Origin: VXLM01 sp965242665 | Lineage (GTDB): Bacteria; Chloroflexota; Dehalococcoidia; Lucifugimonadales; VXLM01 | DNA length: 64,000 nt | Assembly: GCA_965242665.1 (NCBI GenBank) | Contig: OZ251484.1 | Span: 1,798,001-1,862,000 of the forward strand | Direction of reading: 5' to 3' | Part shown: piece by piece, positions 25,855 to 35,019 of the stretch | How the letters are laid out: each line of letters opens with the position of its first letter | How positions within the stretch are numbered: the stretch's first letter is position 1 | Translations under genes and position numbers: made by a program | Notes under the pieces: generated by a model | Databases searched by the model: none | What the model was told of the DNA's origin: nothing | Seen by the model: only the letters and a program-made list of their open reading frames with translations

Positions 25855-26181
25855 ATGGCAAGAACGACAACCAGATTTCGGACAACCGAGGCAACCATAG
25901 AAAAAGTCACCGACATACTCAGGAAGGCTTTCAAGGATCGCTTCGAGGACGAATTCGTGTTCCACCCCATCACCATAGAACCCAGATTCGATCACGAAGG
26001 GGACGAGTACCTGAAAATATACATCGTATTCGACGGAGACATAGAGAATTTGGACCCGGGATGGACGCTTGGACTCCGTGGGGCCATACTCGACCAAACA
26101 GAAGAAGACGAAGTGTTTATCGTCCCCAGTATTTCCTTCGTGGGGAAGAAAGAGTGGGAGGAAGCCCTCGATGACGATTGA
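25855..26181 (+). CDS. acidic hypothetical protein paired with the HEPN gene
   Basis: 108 residues with a strong ribosome site (AGGAGG, seven bases before ATG 25855). Sequence features: helical N terminus (ATIEKVTDILRKAFKDRF), a beta-rich middle (HPITIEPRFDHEGDEYLKIY, IVFDGDIENLDPGW), and an acidic C-terminal tail (EWEEALDDD). No nucleotidyltransferase motif, so it is not a MNT-type partner. The tight spacing, acidity and small size fit an antitoxin or accessory protein for the upstream HEPN protein, but this is inference from context. I recognise no named family. Confidence 0.65.
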   Translation: MARTTTRFRTTEATIEKVTDILRKAFKDRFEDEFVFHPITIEPRFDHEGDEYLKIYIVFDGDIENLDPGWTLGLRGAILDQTEEDEVFIVPSISFVGKKEWEEALDDD

Positions 26182-26366
26182 GAAGAGTGCGAGAATCTAG
26201 CGTGAAAACAGCCGTCTCAGTGGACATAGGAACATTCTCCCCTGCACGCGTGCGGACGCGGTCCTGGAGAGACCGAAGCGTTGCATCGCCGAGCGCCAGG
26301 TAGAAAGCCGCAGTAGAGCAAGAAAGACCATACGGCGGAAAGCGGCCATGGAAAGGCAGAAGAGGG

Positions 26367-27503
26367 ATGGCGGAAATTAGCATGAAATCGGCGCACGTCC
26401 TAGACCCAAGAACCATCGCCAACACACTCCAAGAATCCACCAGACAATGGGTCGAGGAAATGGGAGAGGGGTTGCCCCCCGGCAGGTTCAGGTTCTGCAA
26501 GACACGAAGCCTCGCCCCTGTGCACGGCAAGCGTGGACAAGCAACAACCTGCTTTGCCGTGAAGAGCGCATGGCACATCGGAGCCTGGCAGGATTGGCCG
26601 TCCGACGTCAAAGAAGGATGCGTGCAGTTCATCAAGTCCTTTCAGACCCCAAACGGCAACTTCGTCGACGATTGGCTCCTGCGGAGAATCGGGTGGACTT
26701 CCGGGATTCGCATGGCAAAGCAAGTCCGACTCAAGAAAGCATTCTCCGCCGTTCGAGACGCGAAAGACAAGGCCGTCCGAGCCGAAACCAGGCAATCATC
26801 CGCTACCCTCATGTTGCTCGGCGAACGGCCCCCGTACCCGCTCCCGATTATCTGGCAATCAGAGTCCGCAGTGCGAGAGTTCGTCCGTTCGCTGGATTGG
26901 TCACGCCCCTGGGACGCGGGAAGCCACACAAGCCACCTCGTATCGTTCATCGCCATGAACGGCGGATCTCCGAACGGCTCGCCATCGTACCATCGTATGA
27001 TGGACGCGGCATTCGAAGAATCGAACCAATTCCTCGACGAAAGAACCGGCTCCTGGGGTATCGGAGGCACATCGCACGTCCAACGAATAAACGGCGCCAT
27101 GAAGATGCTTACAGCGTACGACTGGGGAAAGCGTGCGATTCCCTATCCAGAACCGTTGATAGATTACACGCTTGACAACACGTCAGGCGAAGACGGCTGC
27201 GGAGTGCTCGACAAGCTCTTCGTCCTCCACCGATCCAGCGAAAACGCCCCAGGATACCGAACCAAGGACTTGGAAAAGTTCGCGCTAGATGCTCTGAACG
27301 ATATCCGCGCCTACCATCAGAAGGACGGCGGATTCTCCTTCTATCCGACCCGTGCCCAACGATCGTACTACGGCGCCCTAATCAGCCTCGGAGGAAGGCA
27401 AAGCGACATGCACGGCACGGTGATGTTCACCTGGGCATGTGCCGTCGCGCTAGATATGCTCGGCATCCGAGATGACCTCGGATGGCGCACGAGCTCGCCG
27501 TAG
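26367..27503 (+). CDS. hypothetical protein, possible alpha/alpha-barrel
   Basis: 378 residues, no signal peptide or membrane helix. Repeated helical segments with aromatic and Gly-rich ends (GCVQFIKSFQTPNGNFVDDW, TGSWGIGGTSHVQRINGAMK, KDGGFSFYPTRAQRSYYGAL) resemble the QW-like or toroid repeats of terpene cyclases, prenyltransferases and some glycan-active enzymes. That is a fold-level impression, not a family match. It lies inside the polysaccharide cluster between the HEPN pair and three glycosyltransferases, so a glycan-related role is possible. Start ATG 26367 has AGAGGG directly adjacent; the Met six codons later is an alternative. Confidence 0.65.
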   Translation: MAEISMKSAHVLDPRTIANTLQESTRQWVEEMGEGLPPGRFRFCKTRSLAPVHGKRGQATTCFAVKSAWHIGAWQDWPSDVKEGCVQFIKSFQTPNGNFVDDWLLRRIGWTSGIRMAKQVRLKKAFSAVRDAKDKAVRAETRQSSATLMLLGERPPYPLPIIWQSESAVREFVRSLDWSRPWDAGSHTSHLVSFIAMNGGSPNGSPSYHRMMDAAFEESNQFLDERTGSWGIGGTSHVQRINGAMKMLTAYDWGKRAIPYPEPLIDYTLDNTSGEDGCGVLDKLFVLHRSSENAPGYRTKDLEKFALDALNDIRAYHQKDGGFSFYPTRAQRSYYGALISLGGRQSDMHGTVMFTWACAVALDMLGIRDDLGWRTSSP

Positions 27504-27564
27504 GCCTCCGCACCCATGCCCCGCGATGCCAGAACTCGGCCGCCGAAACTATTGAGAGGATGCA

Positions 27565-28596
27565 ATGCCAAACTTGGATACCAATACCAAAATCGACATA
27601 TGTATCCTCTTCGACATGACAGATTCACCCTGGGGCGGAGGAAACCAGTTCCTGAGAAGCATCGCATCCGAACTCTCGCGGTTGGGGCATACCATCACCA
27701 ACCGCCCGACATCGAATACTCAAGTCGTCCTGTTGAACGCATTTCTCTACGCCCAAGGGAGGCATTTGCGCCCCGGACAGGTGGCGCAGCTGCGGCAGAC
27801 CGGAACGATAACTCCGTTGGGGAGGGCGCTCCCGCCGCGGCTGCACCTGTTGCGGCCGCGAAAGGGCCCTGCACTGATCCACCGGATCGACGGAGTTCCG
27901 GGAGTAGTGCGTGGACACTGGAGCAGATCCGATAGAGTCCAGACCTCTGTGAACCGCCTTGCCGACCATACGGTCTTCCAGACCGAGTACTGCAAAACGA
28001 GCTTCGAGGAGCATTCCTCGACCCCTCCAGCGAACTGGCGCGTCATCCAAAACGGTGTCGACCCCGAGGTGTTCTATCCATCCTCAGACAAGCCGTGGAG
28101 TGGAGGCACACTCCGCCTCGCAGCAGTGTCCTGGTCAGACAACCCGCGGAAGGGATTCGCCGCTATCGCAGACGCCTCGCGGATGCCGGACGTAGAAGTG
28201 ACGTTCGTAGGCCGCTGGTGTGCAGACGTCCACCCCGCAAACGTGAAGATGGCGGGCGTCCTAGAATCGGCAAAGGTCGCGGATGTCCTGCGCTCCTCCC
28301 ATGCCATGCTCCATCCAGCATGGAACGAACCCTGCTCCAACGCCATCCTAGAAGCCATGGCATCCGGACTGCCAGTCATCTACCGTGACTCCGGCGGCAA
28401 CCGCGAACTCGCCGGCGAGTTCGGCGTCCCCATGACCGAAGACGAAGACCTCCCCGCGGCTCTCGACGATATGCGGCGGCAATATCCCATCCTACGAAAG
28501 AAAGTCTTCCGAGACAGAGCATCCTTCCTCATAAACCGAGCTGCAAACGAGTACCTGTCCATGTTTCGGCACGCAATCGACACCCGCCAGGCATAG
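27565..28596 (+). CDS. GT4-type glycosyltransferase
   Basis: 343 residues. GT-B layout with IDICILFDMTDSPWGGGNQF at the N terminus, a linker segment TVFQTEYCKTSFEE, then VIQNGVDPEVFYP and the C-terminal pattern HPAWNEPCSNAILEAMASGL, which carries the E-x7-E nucleotide-sugar site. GAGAGG stands five bases before ATG 27565. First of three consecutive glycosyltransferases on the plus strand, 14 bp ahead of the next one, so they are probably co-transcribed. Donor and acceptor cannot be read from sequence. Confidence 0.85.
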   Translation: MPNLDTNTKIDICILFDMTDSPWGGGNQFLRSIASELSRLGHTITNRPTSNTQVVLLNAFLYAQGRHLRPGQVAQLRQTGTITPLGRALPPRLHLLRPRKGPALIHRIDGVPGVVRGHWSRSDRVQTSVNRLADHTVFQTEYCKTSFEEHSSTPPANWRVIQNGVDPEVFYPSSDKPWSGGTLRLAAVSWSDNPRKGFAAIADASRMPDVEVTFVGRWCADVHPANVKMAGVLESAKVADVLRSSHAMLHPAWNEPCSNAILEAMASGLPVIYRDSGGNRELAGEFGVPMTEDEDLPAALDDMRRQYPILRKKVFRDRASFLINRAANEYLSMFRHAIDTRQA

Positions 28597-28610
28597 TAGA
28601 TACCACCGTC

Positions 28611-29744
28611 ATGTATCTCCCAAACGCACTCACCGCGCACCTCGCGAGAATGTGCGCCCTCTGGTACACAGGCAACGCCGCGCTTGCAAAGAAGTACAAG
28701 TGGGGAAAGCCGCCCCTCATCTACGTAGGAGACTCCGATTGGGTTCTCTCGACAATCGGCAATTACATCCGCAAGCACCTGAGGAAACACTATAACTTCG
28801 GCGCGAGCGCCACATGGCGAGGAATTCGGAACTCCCTCGTACACGTCGGATCCCCCCCTCCATACCTCGACCAAAGGATATACACCCAAACACACCCCTC
28901 GAACAAACAAGTACTGAGCTGGACCCACGGCCAGCGGTCGAACCCGGATCCAATTTTCTCGAAAAGACTAGACGACTTGCATGAATCGAAGAAGTTCTTG
29001 GGCAAGATCGTCGCTCACTCGAAGACTGGACTGAACACCCTGATAGCGGAAGGAATAGAACGCAGTACCTTGGTCTACATACCGCACGGAGTCGATAGAC
29101 GCCTATTTCACCCTCCAACCAACGAACAGCGCATCTACATGCGAAAGTCACTCGAGATTCCAGACAGCACATACTGTATCGGATCGTTCCAAAAAGACGG
29201 GGACGGTTGGGAGGAAGGGCTTTCACCGAAATGGGTCAAAGGCCCAGACACGTTCCTCCAAGTAATCCGACGTCTGCACCGCAACTACAAACTATGCGTC
29301 CTGCTGACTTCTCCCGCTCGAGGGTACGTCAAGAACGGTTTGGAGCGAATGGGAGTGCAGTACCGTCATGTACAGTTGAAAGACTACCGAGAAGTAGCCG
29401 CGCACTACTGGGCATTGGATATGTACATGATCGCTTCACGGGACGAAGGAGGCCCTATGGCGATGCTGGAGTCCATGGCAAGCGGCGTGCCGTTGGTCTC
29501 TACCAGAGTTGGGATGTGCGCCGACATCCTGCGCGGCGGCGACAACGGATTCCTGGAAGAAATCGACGACGTAGAAGCCCTCGCCACCAGCGCAGCCAAA
29601 CTCTTGGAAAACGACGACCTCCGGCGTACAATCGCCGCGAACGCCCTCCAGACCGCCCAACACTATGACTGGAGCGCCATCGCTAACAAGTACCACCACG
29701 AGGTCTACCGTCCCCTCCTGTTGGAAGCAGGATACGACCTATAA
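28611..29744 (+). CDS. GT4-type glycosyltransferase
   Basis: 377 residues. The C-terminal GT-B half is clear: SFQKDGDGWEEGLSPKWVKG, VLLTSPARGYVKNGLER, and SRDEGGPMAMLESMASGVPL with the E-x7-E motif. The central VYIPHGVDRRLFHP is the usual family linker. The N-terminal half is less typical and has basic, aromatic stretches, possibly a membrane-facing or acceptor-binding surface. It follows the previous glycosyltransferase by 14 bp. ATG 28611 has no strong ribosome site, which may mean coupling to upstream translation. Confidence 0.82.
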   Translation: MYLPNALTAHLARMCALWYTGNAALAKKYKWGKPPLIYVGDSDWVLSTIGNYIRKHLRKHYNFGASATWRGIRNSLVHVGSPPPYLDQRIYTQTHPSNKQVLSWTHGQRSNPDPIFSKRLDDLHESKKFLGKIVAHSKTGLNTLIAEGIERSTLVYIPHGVDRRLFHPPTNEQRIYMRKSLEIPDSTYCIGSFQKDGDGWEEGLSPKWVKGPDTFLQVIRRLHRNYKLCVLLTSPARGYVKNGLERMGVQYRHVQLKDYREVAAHYWALDMYMIASRDEGGPMAMLESMASGVPLVSTRVGMCADILRGGDNGFLEEIDDVEALATSAAKLLENDDLRRTIAANALQTAQHYDWSAIANKYHHEVYRPLLLEAGYDL

Positions 29745-29813
29745 GCGCGAGAGGTCCCCTACTCGTGCTCTGACGAGCGCCCCCACAACCGCGAGTGAAA
29801 CTCCCTTCCCCAA

Positions 29814-31019
29814 ATGCCCTCCATAAAGGTCCTCATTCTAACCACCACCTTCCTTCCAACGGTCGGAGGGCTCCAATATGAACTGAAGTGGTTCCTCGAC
29901 AACTTGGATAGGCGGTTACGTGACCGCAAGGGCATCCATGTTCACCTCATCTACCCGAACCAAGAGTCCGAACCCTGCGCTCGATTCGACAACATATCCA
30001 CTCACGACCTCCGACTCGTCGATCTTCGCAAGCAAGCGGTCGCAAGCGCAGTCGTTCGATTAGGAAGACTCCTCAAGAAGATCGATCCAGACGTAGTCCA
30101 TTGCCATGCTGTCCTGCCGGACGGTCTGTGGGTCTCCCTTGCACGCCAATTGTCCCGTACCCGAACCAAAGTCATCGTGACATCGCACGGAGACGACATC
30201 GCATGGCTGCCCGAAATATCCTACGGCAGGAGGAATTCCTACCGTTCGAGGCTGCTCGCTAACCACGTAGCCAAACGGCTATCCACCCATGTATTGCCCA
30301 GCCGCGCCCTCATGGACTTCGCCCTCGATGCCGGCACCCGAAGAAGCAGCATCGCAGTCATCCCCAACGGCATCCCAGTGGGAGATGATTACGACTTCGA
30401 GCAAGACACCTCACACCCTACGTCCCCCGACGACCACGACGCCGCACCCTCGCACCGGAGAGACGGCCTCAATATCCTCTCCTTCTCGAAAGCGGATACC
30501 GTCAAGAATCTCGATGCCTTCGTCGAGGCATTCGCCCTGGCCAAACGCAATATCGGCGACTCGAAACTGATGTTGTCATGCCATGGACACCCCGCTCGAC
30601 GAATCGCCCAACTGGTCGAACGGAAAGGACTGCGCGAACACGTCCTCTTCATCGGGGAAGTCACAGGACAAGCAAAGCGATCCTACCTTCTCGCCTGCGA
30701 TGTCTACTGCATAACATCGCATTTCGAGAACTTCCCCATCTCCATCCTCGAAGCGATGAAGTTCCAAGCGGCCGTCTTGGCCACTCGAGTGGGTGGAATC
30801 CCAGAGATCGTAGAAGACGGAACAAACGGACTATTGGCGTCTCCGACCGATGTACCGGGGATCGCATCCGCTCTAGTGAGACTCTACAGAGATCCCGGCC
30901 TGCGGAGCCGCTTGATCGAGAACGCGTCGCAAACCGTCAAGAAGCACTCTATTTCTCAAGTAGTCGAGGAGTATTTGAACCTCTATGAGCGCGTCAAAAA
31001 CGACGCCAACATCCGTTGA
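29814..31019 (+). CDS. GT4-type glycosyltransferase
   Basis: 401 residues with a complete GT-B fold: KVLILTTTFLPTVGGLQYEL at the N terminus, HCHAVLPDGLWVSLARQL and VIVTSHGDDIAWLPE in the first domain, then VIPNGIPVGDDYD and TSHFENFPISILEAMKFQAA (E-x7-E site) plus VGGIPEIVEDGTNGLLA in the second. This is the classic GT4 profile seen in exopolysaccharide clusters. 69 bp downstream of the previous glycosyltransferase. Likely adds one residue to the lipid-linked repeat unit. Confidence 0.88.
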   Translation: MPSIKVLILTTTFLPTVGGLQYELKWFLDNLDRRLRDRKGIHVHLIYPNQESEPCARFDNISTHDLRLVDLRKQAVASAVVRLGRLLKKIDPDVVHCHAVLPDGLWVSLARQLSRTRTKVIVTSHGDDIAWLPEISYGRRNSYRSRLLANHVAKRLSTHVLPSRALMDFALDAGTRRSSIAVIPNGIPVGDDYDFEQDTSHPTSPDDHDAAPSHRRDGLNILSFSKADTVKNLDAFVEAFALAKRNIGDSKLMLSCHGHPARRIAQLVERKGLREHVLFIGEVTGQAKRSYLLACDVYCITSHFENFPISILEAMKFQAAVLATRVGGIPEIVEDGTNGLLASPTDVPGIASALVRLYRDPGLRSRLIENASQTVKKHSISQVVEEYLNLYERVKNDANIR

Positions 31020-31181
31020 AGCGGTCGCGCTCCCATCTGAATACGACACAACTTGACACGCGAGAACCGGTCATTTACTATTGACGCGCAACCATCAACC
31101 GAGCCCCCGCAGTCCGCAGACCTGAATTCGACCGGCAGACGCGGTACGCGGCGCAATCCTACCCCCGTCAACGCACGACCC

Positions 31182-31964
31182 ATGAACCAGCGCGTCCCCA
31201 TTCTCGTCTATCACCACGTCTACCCCGACGAACATCCAGAACTTGCGATAGAGACCAATAGAACCGCCTCCGGCGTCATTGGCGTGTCCGCGTTTCGCCG
31301 CCGCCTTGATTACGTTCTAGAACACGGATGGCAGGTCGTCTCCACTTCCCAGATCGTCGACTGGTTGGAGGGCAAGGTTCCCTTGCCAGACAAATCCGTC
31401 GCCCTCCATTTCGACAACGGCTGGCTGGACACCCGCTCCGTCGTCATGCCCATACTGCACGAACTGGGCCTCCCCGCTGCCTGCTACGTCATCAGCGAGC
31501 CAACCGACGCTTCGTCTAAGGGACTGCCAGCGCGCATCCACACGACGACCGAGGGTCTCGTGGAAAAGCCGTTCCTCACCTGGGACCATTGCAGAGAACT
31601 CCTAGAGGCAGGATGGGAGGTCGGCGCTCACACGTCGACCCACCCCAAGCTGGGGCAGATCCACACCGAGCAAGGGGAAAACGCCCTCATGTCCGAGATC
31701 ATTCAGTCGAACGCTCTCTTCGAGGAAAACCTCGGCGCCGTGCCCGACCACTTCGCATATCCCAGCGGCTCCCGAACCCCGGCAACTGACGGCCTACTCT
31801 CCCCCCACTACAGATCACTCCGCAGATGGTCGTTCGACCAACCGCCCGTCTGGCGCTTCACCGACAAGACGACCTCCCCAGCGGCGCTCGAATCCCAAAA
31901 CATCGACAACACCGTAGCGTTCGATGACTTCACCCGCATATTCGCCGAGGCCGCCCGCCACTGA
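31182..31964 (+). CDS. polysaccharide deacetylase (NodB-like) with altered metal motif
   Basis: About 260 residues from ATG 31182; the frame opens at 31053 but the extra 43 residues are disordered and lack family character. The domain starts RVPILVYHHVYPDE. Motif 1, normally T-F-D-D-G, is H-F-D-N-G here (VALHFDNGWLDTRS): the catalytic Asp is kept but the second Asp, usually a metal ligand, is Asn. Motif 2 is intact (GAHTSTHPKL, H-x3-H). FAYPSGSRTP fits motif 3. So the fold is clear but the activity may be lost or altered. It closes the polysaccharide cluster and would modify N-acetylated sugars in the glycan if active. Confidence 0.75.
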   Translation: MNQRVPILVYHHVYPDEHPELAIETNRTASGVIGVSAFRRRLDYVLEHGWQVVSTSQIVDWLEGKVPLPDKSVALHFDNGWLDTRSVVMPILHELGLPAACYVISEPTDASSKGLPARIHTTTEGLVEKPFLTWDHCRELLEAGWEVGAHTSTHPKLGQIHTEQGENALMSEIIQSNALFEENLGAVPDHFAYPSGSRTPATDGLLSPHYRSLRRWSFDQPPVWRFTDKTTSPAALESQNIDNTVAFDDFTRIFAEAARH

Positions 31965-31978
31965 AGACCGGCGCCGTC

Positions 31979-33328
31979 TCACTCGCCCAAGCCACCCGCT
32001 CCTCCGTCTGTAGACTCGTCAGGACGAACGAGGGTATCGGTCGGTGTTGCGCGCTCCACAGCCAGCAGTTCGAGGAATTCGTCATACGACGAGACACCCG
32101 ACAGGGCTCGAACGAACTCCCCCACGCTGCGAAAATACGAGCGAAACTCCGCCATCTGGTCGCCAATCGGACTGACCGACGACGCGCTTTCGCCGTAGAT
32201 GCCGTAGAAGGCGAAGTACGCCTGGTTCAACTTGCGAATCCCATACCCCCCAAGACGCAGACGCCACCACCGCTCCTTCATGTACTCCTCCGCCTCGAGC
32301 ACCCTACCCTCTGCCAACAACTCCTCCGTCCGGCGCCTCGTCTCCCGCATCATCTCCGTGAACTGAGTGTCGCGCTCCTCCTGCGGTTGATAGCGGCGCG
32401 CGTTGTCTTCCAGATCCCCGCCCATGCGCGCAAACGCAGCGTCTCCCAACTCCCGCCCGGCAATGTCCGCCGCCGTCTCGTTCAGCGTTCCCATCTCGCT
32501 GGACGACCAAAACGACTGCCCGAACGGGCGAAAGAACCAGTACACATGCAGCCACTCATGTGCAGCGGTTCTCATGATGGATCGCAAGGAGTCAGTGTCC
32601 GTCACCAACGTTGGATAGGTAGACAACCCCGCAAGGTCACCCACGAACGCAGAAAGACCGTACTCGCGGAGAAGCGTGTCTTCTAGTTCCCCTCGTTTGA
32701 TATGTTCCAAATCCGGTTGGAGAAGCAAGCGCTCGATCCGCTCGATCTTGTCACGACGCGAAGTGACGATCATCGTTGGCATTCGCGCGAACTTGATGTC
32801 TACCGGCGGAAAGAGCAGCGGCCCCCGCCATCCAAATCCCTCATCCTCGAGCACAGCGCTCAACTCCGACTCCACCGCCTCCTCCGCCCGAGGCCGCAAG
32901 GCGCGCTGCCGGTCTCGCAGACCGTCCAGCACATCGCGGGATATGCGGTCGACGTTGGCTGCTCTCACACCTCCCACCCTTGCAATTCGACCCTCCATCT
33001 GGCGCTCTTCCTTCTCTCGCAAGAGCGACGTCTGCAAGTAATCATGGACGATCTCAATCCGTTCCTTCCGCAGCACTTCTCCACCCACCACGGCCTCCCA
33101 TGCGAGATGAACCCACTTGTCGAAGAAGTTCGCAACGTGCCACTGCACCAACGAGAAGACGTAATCGGACGCTGCATCCCGCGCCGGCGTGATGTGCAGA
33201 CGGTCCCCCGACGGCACCAGCAGCAGCGCGGCCAGCAGCAAATACGCCGCCCACCTCCGAACGTGCAGCCTGCGACGCATCCCCTTCATACCTTCTAGCA
33301 TCCTAGAACCTTGATACGCTATAATCAT
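31979..33328 (-). CDS. membrane-anchored putative zinc metallopeptidase (HExxH)
   Basis: 449 residues. An N-terminal hydrophobic stretch (WAAYLLLAALLLVPSG, residues ~26-42) suggests a signal anchor. A charged, coiled-coil-like part follows. Around residue 250 AAHEWLHVYWFF carries HExxH, and 30 residues on NETAADIAGRE supplies a candidate third ligand, as in gluzincin-like peptidases. The family is not one I can name. The true start is uncertain: several Met codons (33328, 33301, 33289, 33280) lie before the hydrophobic segment and none has a clean ribosome site. It converges with the deacetylase gene (14 bp between the stops). Confidence 0.65.
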   Translation of the reverse strand: MIIAYQGSRMLEGMKGMRRRLHVRRWAAYLLLAALLLVPSGDRLHITPARDAASDYVFSLVQWHVANFFDKWVHLAWEAVVGGEVLRKERIEIVHDYLQTSLLREKEERQMEGRIARVGGVRAANVDRISRDVLDGLRDRQRALRPRAEEAVESELSAVLEDEGFGWRGPLLFPPVDIKFARMPTMIVTSRRDKIERIERLLLQPDLEHIKRGELEDTLLREYGLSAFVGDLAGLSTYPTLVTDTDSLRSIMRTAAHEWLHVYWFFRPFGQSFWSSSEMGTLNETAADIAGRELGDAAFARMGGDLEDNARRYQPQEERDTQFTEMMRETRRRTEELLAEGRVLEAEEYMKERWWRLRLGGYGIRKLNQAYFAFYGIYGESASSVSPIGDQMAEFRSYFRSVGEFVRALSGVSSYDEFLELLAVERATPTDTLVRPDESTDGGAGGLGE

Positions 33329-33359
33329 ACCCTCCTAACGTTCCCGGAACCTGAGAACG

Positions 33360-33530
33360 ATGTCCAAAAGCACAGTCAGCGTCAATCCCGAAATACTCTT
33401 GTGGGCGCGCGAAACCGCCGGACTCGGTCACGAGGACGCCGTGTCCACCTCCAATGCCGCGCGCATCCTCGGCGTCAACTTGACGAAGGTTCACAACCTG
33501 CTAAATCCATTCGCCCCGCGCGTCCCATGA
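33360..33530 (+). pseudogene. short XRE/ImmA-type antitoxin-like N-terminal remnant
   Basis: 56 codons from ATG 33360: the start, SKSTVSVNPEILLWARETAG, strongly resembles the beginning of XRE regulators fused to or paired with ImmA/IrrE peptidases, which run to several hundred residues. Here the helix-turn-helix part is shortened and reading stops at 33530, with the TGA overlapping the ATG of the next gene. It looks like a deletion remnant retained ahead of the YdeI-like gene. Confidence 0.5.
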
Positions 33531-34165
33531 AAACCCAACTCCCCGCCCACCACGAAGACGGACGCCCCCTCCTCCACGTAGAAACCATCGAAGAGTGGCG
33601 AGCTTGGCTCGAAGTGAACCACGTGGATTCCAAGGGCGTCTGGCTAGTCTCGTGGAAGAAATCCACCGGCAAGCCGTTCGTGCCCTACTCCGATACCGTG
33701 GACGAGGCGCTCTGCTTCGGGTGGATTGACTCCAGACCCAACAAGCTGGACGAAGAACGCGCGCTGCGCCTCTTCACTCCCCGCGACCCCAAGAGCCCAT
33801 GGTCCCGCATCAACAAGCGCAAAGTCGAGCGCCTCATGTGCGACGGCAGGATGACCGACAGCGGATTGAGCATGGTGAACGCCGCAAAGTCCAACGGAGC
33901 ATGGACGATATACGACGAAATCGAGGATCTAACGATACCTCCTGACCTGGCGTCCGCCCTCGACGACAGCGCGACGGCATTCTTCCAATCGTTCCCAAAC
34001 TCGGCGAAGAAGAACATCCTATGGTGGATCAAGGCAGCCAAGAAACCCGAAACCCGCGCCGCCAGAATCGAGAAGACCGTTCGCCTCGCAGCGCAAAACC
34101 GAATGGCCAATCATCCTGCCGGACGAGACAAAGGCCCCGCCCCTCGCCCCACCTCCATTCGTTGA
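33527..34165 (+). CDS. YdeI/OmdA family protein (OmpD-associated)
   Basis: 212 residues starting at ATG 33527, which overlaps the preceding TGA. Diagnostic stretches: IEEWRAWLEVNHVDSKGVWL, then WKKSTGKPFVPYSDTVDEAL, CFGWIDSRPNKLDEERALRL, TPRDPKSPWSRINKRKVERL, ending with IKAAKKPETRAARIEKTVRL. These define the YdeI/OmdA family, linked in enterobacteria to resistance to antimicrobial peptides through OmpD; the molecular role is unclear, and no OmpD is expected in many host phyla. The frame is also open upstream to 33311, through the remnant gene in another frame, but that part is not family-like. Confidence 0.85.
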   Translation: MKTQLPAHHEDGRPLLHVETIEEWRAWLEVNHVDSKGVWLVSWKKSTGKPFVPYSDTVDEALCFGWIDSRPNKLDEERALRLFTPRDPKSPWSRINKRKVERLMCDGRMTDSGLSMVNAAKSNGAWTIYDEIEDLTIPPDLASALDDSATAFFQSFPNSAKKNILWWIKAAKKPETRAARIEKTVRLAAQNRMANHPAGRDKGPAPRPTSIR

Positions 34166-34233
34166 GCCGGCAACCCGATGAGACGGCTTCGCTCACACGA
34201 ACTCCCGCAACGTTGCAGCGTGACGAACCCGCC

Positions 34234-34947
34234 CTACTCCCGGCAAGCCCGCTGCTCGATGTCCTCCACGTCGATGAACACTTTGACGATGCGGCCGCTC
34301 AACTCATGACCCGAACGAAGGCCCAATGCCATCTTCTCCACCAAGACAGCGGACTCCCACTCCCGAACAGTCCGCGGAACCATCGTGCCAGTGGCCTGCA
34401 TGTTCTCATCCCCGATGAGATACACATAGACCAAGTACGCATCTATCTCGTTCAGCGCATGGAGCAAATAGAGATGCGCCAGCCTGTTCGCATACTGATA
34501 GAACGGCCTTGTCCAGTCAGCCTCCTCCGGCACACCCATGAACGCCTTGGTCTCCGACAGGCTGGAATCTATGAGCTCCTTGGATCTCGGATGCTCGGCG
34601 CGAAGTTCGGAATGGAGCTCTCGGACATGTGCTTTGGCCTCCAGAAGGAGAACCTGCCCGTTGTCGGTCACTCCAAGACCGTCCCACCGAGGGCCTGACG
34701 AAGGCCAGAACGACTCGAGAGGCCTCTTGTCCAATCGAATCCCCAGCCTGTCGATGAAATCGCCGTCCTTGTACTCGGCGTATCCGTCATCCTCTAGCGG
34801 CGAACGCCAACGTATCTCATTCGCAACTGGACTGATCTTGCAGAGGATCTGCTCCCCCAACAATCCGGGACAGGCGTTGACCAGCATCTGAAGCCATTTC
34901 TGACTCCCGCGTGCATCGACGGGTGTCGTATTCATGTCACGACCCAT
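34234..34947 (-). CDS. hypothetical protein, possible PD-(D/E)xK nuclease fold
   Basis: 237 residues, soluble. The core RWDGLGVTDNGQVLLLEAKA has an Asp, then a beta strand ending E-A-K, which matches the D...E-x-K signature of PD-(D/E)xK nucleases. The C-terminal half (RPFYQYANRLAHLYLLHALN and AYLVYVYLIGDENMQATGTM) is typical of this group of unnamed proteins. AGGAGGAG lies 14 bases before ATG 34947; ATG 34935 is an alternative. Alone between the YdeI-like and glutamate dehydrogenase genes, with no obvious partner. Nuclease function is inference from the motif. Confidence 0.6.
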   Translation of the reverse strand: MGRDMNTTPVDARGSQKWLQMLVNACPGLLGEQILCKISPVANEIRWRSPLEDDGYAEYKDGDFIDRLGIRLDKRPLESFWPSSGPRWDGLGVTDNGQVLLLEAKAHVRELHSELRAEHPRSKELIDSSLSETKAFMGVPEEADWTRPFYQYANRLAHLYLLHALNEIDAYLVYVYLIGDENMQATGTMVPRTVREWESAVLVEKMALGLRSGHELSGRIVKVFIDVEDIEQRACRE

Positions 34948-35019
34948 AATGCGCTACTTCTCCTCCTCTTATCCAGAATTCCCGCATATGCCGCGCGTCC
35001 GCCGAGGCGACAACTGCGC

